DNA of 64,000 nt from Nannochloris sp. 'desiccata'. Lineage: Eukaryota > Chlorophyta > Trebouxiophyceae > Chlorellales > Chlorellaceae. Position numbers and translations under genes: made by a program. The notes under the pieces are model-generated. The model was not told the DNA's origin. It did not search any database and was given only the letters and a program-made list of their open reading frames with translations. Shown piece by piece: positions 53,901 to 63,456 of this stretch (position 1 is its first letter; every line of letters starts with the position of its first letter). Where the stretch lies: positions 310,001 through 374,000 of the forward strand of contig JAGTXX020000002.1 of the NCBI GenBank assembly GCA_019044685.2, written 5' to 3'.

Positions 53901-54582
53901 TGACAATTTGGGCCGCCATTGCTTCTAAACAGTTTTCCCATTTAGGGTCTATTTCATTGGCTGTCTCAAGTGTGTTACGCCCTTCCTTGAGTTTACGACT
54001 GAGCCAGACAGCTAAATGGAGTCGTCTTTTCTCTTTCATTACCGCTGCCGACGGCGCAGGCTTTGCCCAGGACTGCAAAACCTGTTTTACTGCATCTGCA
54101 TCCGATCCACGGCCAAAATAACTTTTAAACAGCTCATTATTGCCATTTTTTAAAAGCTCGTTGATAAAAGATTGCAGGCGTGCCAACCAGGAAGGTGGCA
54201 TGGTCGCACAGTACATCACCACCCACAAAAACAGAGCATCTTCTTCATTCCCAGAGGCATTTACTTCAGAATGAGTTGAAAGATATTCTAACAACACCCC
54301 TCTTGCTACATTAGTTAGTGCAATGTCGACAAGGTCGATCTGAAGTTGCTTGCAGCCTGCATCCATGGCAGCGTCGGCAGTGGACCAGGCATTGCGAGGA
54401 TCTCCAAAACCCAACAAAGCTACGCGATTCTGGGGTAAAGACGCGTTTGTATTGCGGAAGAGTGGCATATGCCGAGTATTGCCAAAGAGGTAGCGAAATT
54501 TTGGCAGCTCAAGTAGAGTCCTCTTGACGGGGCTCGGTTGCCACCAATGTTCAATTTGCTGTCTTGAAACACCAGGATCCAT
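50947..54582 (-). CDS. DUF4470 and MYND zinc-finger protein
   Basis: Exons 51330-54582 and 50947-51212 (phase 1) give 1,172 residues. The C-terminal MYND finger reads CSVCGKTDAKLCSRCKKSYF, then CSQECQKRAWPQHKKAC, with all seven Cys and the His in place. MYND fingers bind Pro-rich partner peptides. Near the N-terminus LLGFGDPRNAWSTADAAMDA resembles DUF4470, which occurs before MYND fingers in fungal and algal proteins and in the dynein assembly factor DNAAF3/PF22. The central 800 residues are mixed and without a domain I know. The start is the first in-frame ATG. The 6.5-kb transposon sits 430 bp upstream of it and may affect its promoter. Confidence 0.75.
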
Positions 54583-54888
54583 TGAACCAAAACTGCATAA
54601 ACTTTTTATTATAGTCAGATGATCACCCACCCATGTAAAATTGAAGGAATTCGAAAGGGCAAGGTGATCATGTGTCAAAATGATCGCACCTTGGAATGTT
54701 ATATTTACAGTCTTTCAGCAGGGTAGGTATCGTAGGGAGCACCTTTATCTAGGTTCTTATTTTTAAAAACCTCCAATGTTGCGATCAACAAAGAGACCCA
54801 ATGGCAGTTTTTTGACTCGTGCTGTTGGGAATGGTATGCTCGTCGCAAATTAGCATCGGCCGATTTTCGAAATTTTTAAAAGAGACCT

Positions 54889-55011
54889 ATAAATATAAAG
54901 CCAGGAGTTCTATTGTATTTTACATAGATTGCAAGGTAAATAAAGAAGAGGGAGCCTGCATGCTGTGCTTTCGGAGATCCGCAGCAGCACGCCTTCGGAG
55001 ATGGAGGAAGT
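54889..55011 (+). repeat. Dispersed repeat, left half of the interrupted copy
   Basis: Similar to 50490-50590, with a roughly 20-bp extra piece around 54930-54950. The hairpin here is GCATGCTG (54958-54965) with CAGCACGC. The other half continues at 61558. Confidence 0.75.
55005..55011 (+). repeat. Target-site duplication, left
   Basis: AGGAAGT directly outside the left terminal inverted repeat; the same 7 bases follow the right terminus. Confidence 0.85.
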
Positions 55012-55101
55012 CAGGTATCTCACCCGATAACAATAGCTCACTCAGAGCTATGCTCAATAGCTTTCTTTGAAACTTGGAAACATACTTAGGGCGGAAATAG
55101 G
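55012..55101 (+). repeat. Left terminal inverted repeat of the KDZ transposon
   Basis: Begins CAGGTATCTCACCCGATAAC. Compared with the reverse complement of 61468-61557, 89 of 90 bases match (T versus G in ACATACTT/ACAGACTT). Confidence 0.95.
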
Positions 55102-55205
55102 GGATTAAAGGCCTAATTTTATAGATAATTTAATACATTATAAATAGTAAATGTAATATATAGGTCTCCAACTGCCTGAAGTTTGTTTGCCGCATTGTTA
55201 GGTAG

Positions 55206-58200
55206 ATGTCAGGATTTGCACCTGGCCAACCGAAGTCCAGGCTTAGGAGGCAACCAAGACCCGGGCAAGCGCCACCACAGGGAGCTTGTAACGGAAACAA
55301 ACGACCTCGCGCTGATGGAGAGAACAGAGAGGCGCCGTGCGCGACGCAGAGCACCGCTGTCGATGGAGATCAGTCAGCTTATATGGAAAAAATGGTTCGC
55401 CAAGCTTCCGAATTCAATGAAAGGCGGCCTGAAAATATCAAAAAGTACTTTACCCACTTCGAGAAGGCAAAAGCTTTCACGATGAAGATCCATGACCACA
55501 TTGCTAGAGCCATCCAGGATGAAGTTCGCCAAGTCTTAGACACCGAAAAGGCAGCCCACCCTTGCTGCGCTAGCTCTAATTCCCAAGCCTGCTTAAGTAG
55601 GGAGAGGGTGCGGAAAATTTTGGTGTTAGATCTTGACCATCGTGTACCTCTTAAGGTTCCAAACTACATCTGCGCTCAATGCAAAGAAATTGTTACTGTT
55701 CACCCCTACGCAGTGGACTGCGTTCCGACTGCCCCTACTGAATACTGTAAAATATGGATTCGAAGGTCTACAGTGAATTTTTTCCGAGATCTGCATAAAA
55801 GCAACGGTCTCTCTGCCGATGGTAAGTTATTCACACCGACCATTGCCGCCGCTTTGTTAATAATTTAAATTTATTATTACGACTGCACTTAAAGTCTTTC
55901 CCTGCTATTAATACTTCCAACACATATATACTGCAGCATTTGTTCATGCGCTGAATAACAACGACCGCCGATTTTGGCCGGCTGGCACGAAATTCGTTGT
56001 TGAGGATGGGCACTCAATAGATAGGGAATACCCTCAAGGCCTTACGTCTCCGCAGCTCACAACTGCAGATTTAGAAGCTTGGAAAGTAGAACATGAAGCT
56101 CATGACGTCAAACCTGTCACGAATGACCCGTTCGTTGGCTGTCCAGTTTGTGCTACGAGTAATCGAGAAACATTAAACAATGGTGCGTGTTGTGCTTCTC
56201 TTTGCAAACATTTATTTGTTGTTACATTAACAATGATCCTCCTTCCATCGAAGCATTCGCATCATTGTTCATCATTGATTTATATATTTAAATCAATATA
56301 TTTACTCCCTTGTATTTGTTTCCTTCACTGCTGCAGGCACCCTTGTTCCAGAAGGCCGCTTGAGCGTCATGACAGATGCCATGAATGCTGCTGATAGATA
56401 CAAATCTGCAGGGGGAAGCCAGACTAATAACTTGCCTACGACAAAGCTTTTTTTGGCAGATGCCGCAAGGACCATCATGGAGGAGACCGAGTCTGGTACT
56501 CTTGCTTCAAGTGCAAGAAGAAATGCAGCCGCTGCCGCTGAAGCAGTCGAAGAGGTTGTGGACACAGGGACATGTACTACAGCACTCCATTGTAATAGGG
56601 AGTGCATAAAGCAGAAACGTGGAGAGATGGATATCCAAGGTACTGTAGCTATCGTATGTTCTCACGTCTTCCCTGGAGAAGGGTGTTGTGTTCCAATGAC
56701 GACGCCCGAGTGCCATCACTACTACGATGTCCTTCTGGACTATTTATTACGAGCAAGAACGGATGTCAAAGATATATATCTTGATTTAATGTGCCGCTAC
56801 CATGGTAAACTTAAGCTAATAATAGAAAAGTTACGAAACCAACACATCTTTCCAAATAATGCCGACGACATTAACATGTTGTTACCCATAATGCATGCCT
56901 TTGATCACAACCAAGACTGCCAGCTTAAATTTAGCGGTCTTTACGCTGAAGGAGTTGGTAGAAGAGTCGGGGAGCAAACTGAAGTGCTTTGGGCAGACGT
57001 TAAGCCTTTCTTTAAGCTTGCCAGGTACATGACAAGTGCCCATTGGTGGGATGAATACAACTGCCTCTTTTGGCTGCTCACTCGCCGTAAGCAAGAGCGT
57101 TTTCCTTCTATGCTGTACAGCAGAATAAAGAGAATAAATCTGAAAGTTGGTGAGTTTGTTGTGAATTTCTGTCTCTATGCACTTTCTAATTGTTTTTTCC
57201 CACCGCTGGTTTAATGTGTTCTTTGATTTTAATCTTCTGACTCCCTTCTTCTTCTGGTATTTTTGCAGAAGAATTCAAAAAGGCTCTCGTTAGCTTGCGA
57301 TCCGAAGCAGCAACTCATGGAGTGGCAGACCTTGAGGCCGCTCTACCCTTCTTAGACGCCTCCAACACCACCCCTGCTGCTGCTTTGAGCCTTGGTGCCA
57401 AATATGTTGAGGTGCTATTGAAGCTGAGGTCGTTAGATAATTTAGGTAACGATAAGGTGTTATATCCGCTGTTAATGCCAAGGAACGCTGGTATGGTTGT
57501 CCACGCTACTGCCACCAATGACGCTGCCCAGGTAAAACTGAGAAGAATGCTGGCGCAATATCAGATGGAATTAAATTTGGAAGTTGGAACAGATTGGGCG
57601 GCTGAGAGCCAGGAGTATAAAGATGCTTTGAAAGAGTTGTGCAAACACTTTATGCAACAGTATGCTCTAATCATTGAAAACCAGGTGTTTAAATTGGTAG
57701 TGGTGGTGAATGCAAAGAAGCGTACCCAGAGCGGTCACAATGCCGACAAATATTTTAAGCGTTTGCAAAGTTTGACCAAGAATATTAGAAAGCTTCTGGA
57801 AGTTTACTTCAGCTGGGAAGCTTATGATACTGATCGGTCTCCCACCCAAGTGACGGAAATTCTGTGGCGTAACGCTTTAAATCGTAATTTTCCATGGAGC
57901 AATCAAACTGGAGATAGCGGGGGCGTAGTGGATTCTCCCAATGGAAGCGAGGCAGCTCAAAAGTACTTTACTCTACGCTACCATACTGCAAAAAATCAGC
58001 TGCAACGCACAGTAGAAGAAGTAGATCTCCTAAAGAAGGAGGTTGTGCGTCTTTTCAATTGGTGCGAGGAGAGGATACAACTGGTGGATGAGAAAATTGA
58101 TCTCTTTAAGTCTAAAATTGCTGAACTCGAGGAAGCTAGCGAGTCGGATACTCTTATAGCTGCGGAAAAAGCATTGATTTCGATTGAGATCAGCGTGTGG

Positions 58201-58278
58201 AATGGAAAGATTGCTGTGCATGAGGCTGAGAAGGGACGCTTGCATTGTATATATGAGGAAGCGAGGGAGCGGTGGTAG
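55206..58278 (+). CDS. KDZ (Kyakuja-Dileera-Zisupton) family transposase
   Basis: Catalyses cut-and-paste transposition through a DDE/RNase-H-like core. Exons 55206-55821, 55937-56182, 56337-57149 and 57269-58278, all introns phase 1, give 894 residues. The N-terminus is basic with KRPRAD at 32-37, a possible nuclear signal. A Cys-rich segment (PCCASS..., PNYICAQCKEI, DCVPTAP) matches the zinc-binding region before KDZ cores. Candidate catalytic acids are Asp 301 in SVMTDAMNAADRY, Asp 437 in YLDLMCRYHGKL, and Glu 500 or 503 in GRRVGEQTEVLW. GTVAIVCSH and AFDHNQDCQLKFSGLYAEGV are family motifs between them. The last 110 residues are coiled coil. TGTAA starts 7 nt past the stop. Confidence 0.88.
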
Positions 58279-58603
58279 CTTCTTTGTAATTCAAATAATG
58301 TGTGTTTTTCTTCTCTTAATTGTATTTCACGTACTTTTAGAAGCTCTTTAGGTTTGTAACACTATTTTGAACCAGTCAAGCATTGAAAATGTATCAGAAC
58401 TGAATAATTATATGAAAAAGACAGATATACTCCGAGGAACAAGAGCAGTTGTAGCAAATCACCCTTTGTGTTGGACTTTATTTTTATTCTTATTTTCAAA
58501 TGGGAGTATTCTTCGTTGCTCTTACCTTAGAAAGCTGGTTCAATGGGTTACCATTACATCAAAGAGTCAAAATAATTAAGACGATATAAATAAATATGAA
58601 GTA
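58279..58603. other. Convergent 3' ends inside the transposon
   Basis: TGTAA at 58285-58289 serves the transposase, and TTACA near 58552 serves the opposite gene. No ORF of note. Confidence 0.6.
58285..58289 (+). terminator. TGTAA poly(A) signal of the transposase gene
   Basis: TGTAA starting 7 nt past the transposase stop; a second lies near 58354. Confidence 0.5.
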
Positions 58604-61414
58604 TCATATAAAGGTTCCATTGTATGCCATGCGGAGATCGGTTTCGAATTGCTTCCATCTTTGAACAGAACTTTTTGCATCATGAACTGAAATCCAGAGC
58701 CTCACCCTATCGATTAATTCCTTCACCACTTCCTTTGTGATAGCAGATTTAAACTTAGACACTTTTCCACTCCTAATTTCTACGTGCTCGCTTTTGAATT
58801 TCTCAATCCAAGCGAAGATATTTTCAGCCGTCATATCCAAAGCTGGCGCACCAATGCCCAACCCAGTCTGCCCCTGAATTTTCGCTGCTAATTCATCTGA
58901 TTTCTTTTGAGCAGCCTCTCCAGCTTCCTTAACATGTGCAAAGCCTGCAAAAATTCCGGTGAAGGTAGAAAAATAATATATTAAAAAAGGAACAAACGGA
59001 AGAGAAAGAAAATAAGCGAGTGTTGCCTAGGTACTCACTAGCAATGCCATCTTTTCCAAGTAAGTTTTTGACTCTATTGCTGATTGCCTGTTCGGATTTA
59101 AGCACACGTTGGATACGAGGAAGGTTCTCAAGACCGGTGTAGAAATCAAACATCTTGCTTCGGGCCAAGGCGGTGTAACCTTGGGCATTTTTGCTTGTTT
59201 TAAACATCTCCTTGTGGGCCTCTTCGACGAATATCTTTAATTGTTCGTTCTGCATACAAAGAATACAAAAAGAACATTAGTTAAGCACCATTCGGTAAAG
59301 AGAAAAATGATTTTAAAGTAGATGGCCAATCTCATCTTTGCGTGCCGACATGAGAGATCAGGCAAAAAATAAAAAATACTAAAAACAGCAGAGATCGTGC
59401 ACACGGCCAGGAAACATGAGATCAAAGGTAGTAGCGACGAAATTCCAAGCTAAAAATGCCGAAATAGCAATTTAGGTGGTAGTGACAAAAGAAGAGCATC
59501 CCGCCGCCACTACCACTATTTCACTAAAAACGATATCAAACCCAAAAACAAACACTGGAATCAAACTCAGCGCCCTTCCAAACCTCAGTGCACCAAATTG
59601 CAAGCAAAAATACGGGCATCAATTTTATCACCACCACCCATCGGAGGCTCTCAAGGGGGGCTTGAGCAAGGCATGGCGGTGATCAGGCAAAAAATAAAAA
59701 ATACTAAAAACAGCAGAGATCGTGCACACGGCCAGGAAACATGTGATAAGACCCAAATAAAGAAGAAAATAACGATTAAAAGTGGAATTCTAAGTCATAC
59801 ATACCTCTTCGGTGGTCAATTTCTCTTTCTTAGGGCCTGCGGCATCAGTTCTGCAAGAAAGCAAACAGGTCGGATGAAGAACCCAAGTCAGAGATACGAA
59901 ATGCAAAAAAATACCATTTATTAAAGCAGATAATAACACTTGAAAATAATTCGCACCATAATAAAACAAAATTCTCCTTACCTTGGCCTTTTAGTAGCGG
60001 GTTCTTGGATTTCAGCGTCAGCTGATGCAACCGCCTTACTACTTGGCCTGCAGATGTAGTTAAATAAAGGTGTGGAGAGGTGGATAGAAGTAGCAAGTAT
60101 TTAAGCAACAATTATCTACCAAACTTACTTTGAAATGCGACCAGCCCTTGATTGGACAGGGGCACTTGAACCAGGCACAACAGCTGCGGGCTTTTCTACT
60201 CTAGCTGCTCGATTCAAATCAGGCTCAGAAGCAGCAACATTAGTGACACCAGTAGTATTAGCAGCTGCTATGGACAAGGCTGCTGCTGAAATATTGGCTG
60301 CCCTTTGGAGCCCTGCCGCTTCAGCAACAGGCTCAACAGCTGCAGGATGAGCCGCTGTGGCGTCTTTCCCACCGACATTATCAACAGCAGCAGCAGTTTC
60401 AACTTGAATTTCGTGACCATATAAACGATTACCTGGAGCATTGCCACCTAAAGATGGTTGCAATTCACCGAGAGCATCTGTTGCTGGAGCAAGCTGGGCT
60501 CGGGAGGGGCGAAAAGCTCCTTGAGGTCTTGCGGGAGAAGTTGCTTCTTCCTCCGCAGCAACTACCGCAGCAACTGCTGCAAGATTGAAAAATAAATTCA
60601 GCTCAATTATTCAGACACGATAATAATTGGATGTAAATTAAAGACACCCGATGGGTTTGAAGAACTAGCATATTGAAGGTGCCTACCTCCTTCTAGATCA
60701 CCAAATTCCTCAATCAAGCCTTCCAGGGGGCCAGCACCAATATACGAACTTAAGTAATCGTCTCCAGGAACAGTTTCAATTGCGGCAGCAGCTGAACCAG
60801 ATGGCTGACGCCCTTGGCTAGTCTTGGACTTGGCCTTTTTCGCTGGGTATAGGCAGCAAGGAAACGGGTTAACAACAAGCAGCAGCGGGGAGATCACACA
60901 CAATGCAAGGAGGAGCAATCTGAATTAGCGTACCTTTCTCTCTTCTTACTATATTCAGCAGTTTGTGATACTCACGGTATTGAATCCGGCTGAATAAACC
61001 AGTCTTCACTGCCAATTGCATAGCCTCTTGGTGATCTTCTTTTTCAAAATGAATTTCAGGAGGATGAAACTCTGCCTGCGGATTGTAGTCCTTTTCTGCA
61101 AACCTTGCCTTTATGAATGTCATCATGGCATGCGTCCATACCTCATCATCAGCTGCAGTCGAGCGGATACCTTCATAATGCCAAAAAGCATGCTTCACAC
61201 TACTCCCAACCAAGCAAAGCAAGTTGGTAGTTGGAAACAGTTTAGAGAACTCTGTAGCTTTGTTTTTAATCCCTTGGGCCCTATTATAACATGTTTGCGT
61301 CAAGGCAGTAGTTGGTCGTTGCACCTGTGCATTTTGTCTTCCAATTGCAGAAGGGATCGAGGTGGTTTGGATGTTGCTAGGGCCCGCACCATTTGGCATT
61401 AAAGGCTCTTCCAT
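58604..61414 (-). CDS. Transposon-encoded protein of unknown function
   Basis: Second gene of the transposon, opposite in direction to the transposase. Seven exons: 60934-61414, 60687-60842, 60129-60576, 59982-60047, 59805-59850, 59039-59249 and 58604-58944, with one open frame of 582 residues through every GT-AG junction. No zinc finger, nuclease or peptidase motif is recognised. Residues 1-160 look helical (VWTHAMMTFIKARFAE, GLFSRIQYREYHKLL), resembling a compact binding domain. A KKAKSK cluster starts at 162. An Ala-rich low-complexity middle spans about 210-360. KRPRTDAAGPKKEK at about 381-394 reads as a bipartite nuclear signal. The C-terminal 180 residues are again helical and charged. 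A DNA-binding or transposition-helper role is inferred only from context. Confidence 0.75.
59356..59418 (+). repeat. 63-bp direct repeat, copy 1
   Basis: Begins GATCAGGC, ends GGCCAGGAAACATG; identical over 63 bases to 59681-59743. Confidence 0.85.
59681..59743 (+). repeat. 63-bp direct repeat, copy 2
   Basis: Same sequence as 59356-59418, 325 bp downstream, with 262 bp between copies. Confidence 0.85.
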
Positions 61415-61467
61415 AATGTCAGACAAAGTGTTTGATAAGATATATTTAAAGAAATGCCAATTTATTG

Positions 61468-61557
61468 CCTATTTCCGCCCTAAGTCTGTTTCCAAGTTTC
61501 AAAGAAAGCTATTGAGCATAGCTCTGAGTGAGCTATTGTTATCGGGTGAGATACCTG
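61468..61557 (-). repeat. Right terminal inverted repeat of the KDZ transposon
   Basis: Reverse complement of the left repeat with one mismatch; ends GGTGAGATACCTG. Confidence 0.95.
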
Positions 61558-61564
61558 AGGAAGT
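61558..61564 (+). repeat. Target-site duplication, right
   Basis: AGGAAGT, identical to the bases outside the left terminus. Confidence 0.85.
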
Positions 61565-61630
61565 TGGCCAAAATGATTTGCTCATCATTTTTCTACGCAT
61601 GTGAAAGATTGTAACGTTTTTTGTCTATGC
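61558..61630 (+). repeat. Dispersed repeat, right half of the interrupted copy
   Basis: Continues AAGTTGGCC, then ATGATTTGCTCATCATTT, parallel to 50590-50665 (AAGTTGGCT, then ATGATATGCCCATCATT). Ends near a GAAAGATTG segment shared by both. Confidence 0.75.
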
Positions 61631-61724
61631 TATTGTAATACTTTTGTACAACTTACAAGTTATTGCCGAGACTATGCACCCCGCAAGTTGGTAACTCCTG
61701 GTTGTGTAATTTCAAGCAGCAAAG

Positions 61725-63020
61725 ATGGGGGCATGTTTGAGTGTCACCCCGCATTCTGCGGCATCACTACCTGTCGTAGAGAGTACTTTAAAGACAGGGG
61801 ATATAATTTTGCTTCTAGGTAAGGAAATTGGTGCGAGTTCAAAGCTACTAAAAGAAGATGACGAGACGAATTGGCTTCACAAATTTCGTGCTGACTCAAT
61901 TCTAAAATTCTTGCCTTACAGACGGATCAAAGACCTCCAAGTACCTTATAAAAGCTGGATCAGCTGGCGGATGGGCGCGAGCTTCAAAAGTAGGCTTTTT
62001 GGTAAGTTTTTGGTGTCCATTGGGTGATCTGTCTGGTTGCATGAATGGAACAGTTATTTTTTCTTCTTTGCTCCATCTACTACATCTATTATGTCAAGCA
62101 GCATGCAATAGCACTGAATGCTTATAAAATATGCTCGACACACTCTGATTCCTATTATTATTTCACAGGTTCGTGACCGACTTAGCAGTGAACTGCTGTT
62201 CTACCATGCTGACGACCCCGTACCTTCAGCTCCAGAGATGACCCGTATTACCGGCCGTTCTCTCACCGAAGAACTCCACACCAACTCCACCTACCGTCTT
62301 GCCATAGTTAGACGCTTAAAAACCCCGCTTTCCCCACAAAAGGCAGCCTTAATTCAAGATTTTGTTGCGCTAAACAATGGGGCTATCATTCCCGAACAGC
62401 AACGCCCTAGCTGTGTTTTAATGGCGTCTTCCTCTCCTACGACGCAAGCTTTTGAACACCTGGACTGTTCAGACTTTGTAATGATGATGTTACATTTAGT
62501 AGGATTGGTAGAGCCAACGCAGAATCCGTTTGAATATGTTGCTTCAGACTCTAGAGGACGATTGCTCGCTGCTCCAATTACTATAAAATTGAAATCCAAT
62601 AGTACTACAACTACGACCAGTACAATCAACAGTACTACTGGAAATAGTACAACCATCTCAACGACAATTTTTACTAGTGCTCAAACTGAGCAGCAGCAGC
62701 AGGCGTATGGTCACCAGCCTGCTGTTTCAGCTTGTTCTGATTGTACTTCTCGGTTTTCTATTTTAAATGCGAGTATGATTGACGGAAATTTTTCGTTGTC
62801 GCCTGCTACAAATGGAAATACAAGGAAAATCACCGGAGGGGATTATAGCAACGATGACTCATCAACCAGTCCAACATCCGTAGTAGCCCATTCACACCGC
62901 CTGAAATCGAGTTTAGATGAAACGAGCAATATTAAGAGTCAAGATACCCATAGAAGTGCACCAACGACGCCAACTAAAACACAGTATACCCACCACAGGG
63001 CAGCAACTGTCCCTGGTTGA
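61725..63020 (+). CDS. Papain-like (permuted NlpC/P60-type) protein with lipid-anchor N-terminus
   Basis: Exons 61725-61818, 61922-62001 and 62169-63020 give 341 residues. The N-terminus MGACLS fits N-myristoylation on Gly 2 and palmitoylation on Cys 4, so membrane attachment is likely. VESTLKTGDIILLLDGS matches the opening strand of YaeF/YiiX-type permuted papain-fold proteins. GGWARASKVGFLVRD aligns with their W.HvG motif but has Lys 54 for the catalytic His. DCSDFVMMMLHLVGL with Cys 158 matches the nucleophile helix. Splicing out 61819-61921 is preferred: reading through it keeps a frame but then collides with a stop at the next junction. The C-terminal 130 residues are Ser/Thr-rich and disordered. 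Weak family assignment. Confidence 0.6.
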
Positions 63021-63456
63021 TATTTCCATTTGTCTTACCCTTAGAGTACCAATCATGCGTGTTGTAGGTAACCTATAATGTCGTTGCCTAGCTATGAATG
63101 ACTAATAAGCAATAAAAGGTGATGATTACTATTCTGAAATAACTATTTTTTTCTAAGAAGATACTTTTTTTCTTTTTTGGGGATGTGTACTACTTTTTTT
63201 TACCAGCTACCCTGTAATTTCTTTTCCCGATACTTTCTTTTTATACAAACACCTTGTTACAGCTGTTGTTGTTGTTGATGATGATATATTCTATGCTTGA
63301 TATAGTACGCTATGATGACGCTATTTTGGATATTTTTGTTACAATTTTTTAGTACTCTTCTTTATTCGCCTCGTATTTCCATATTACCTATCGATACCGC
63401 GCTATTAACTTTTTTGTAACCAGAATATTAAAGCCACTGACAGGTTCCTTTTTCTT
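63021..63456. other. Convergent spacer before the ABP1-like gene
   Basis: T-rich. Carries TGTAA near 63211 for the papain-like gene and TTACA near 63256 and 63338 for the leftward one. Confidence 0.5.

Larger units (their letters stand above)
54583..55011. other. Upstream region of the MYND gene, left flank of the transposon
   Basis: Contains the left part of the interrupted dispersed repeat and ends with the AGGAAGT duplication. Confidence 0.6.
59250..59804 (-). other. Large intron of the transposon's second gene with internal direct repeats
   Basis: 555-nt intron, longest in the gene. It holds two 63-bp direct copies and, between them, an inverted pair GGTGGTAGTG/CACTACCACT near 59475-59520. 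Confidence 0.65.
55012..61557. mobile_element. KDZ-type DNA transposon, two-gene, apparently intact
   Basis: 6,546 bp bounded by 90-bp inverted repeats with a 7-bp direct duplication outside each end. Inside are a transposase gene (rightward) and a second gene (leftward) that converge, each start codon 140-195 bp from its terminus, so each repeat probably carries a promoter. Both genes are spliced with no stop or frameshift. With near-identical repeats and an exact duplication this suggests a recent insertion. Zisupton elements are reported with 8-bp duplications; here only 7 bases match outside the repeats. The element separates the MYND gene from the papain-like gene, whose starts would otherwise be about 590 bp apart. 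Confidence 0.92.

Noticed and set aside
59356..59743. Long terminal repeats of a nested retroelement
   Set aside because: Copies are only 63 bp with 262 bp between, without primer-binding site, polypurine tract, or TG...CA ends.
61819..61921. Reading through this stretch as coding in the papain-like gene
   Set aside because: The read-through frame ends in phase 1 at the next donor and hits a stop after the following acceptor. Removing it restores the frame and the expected motif order.
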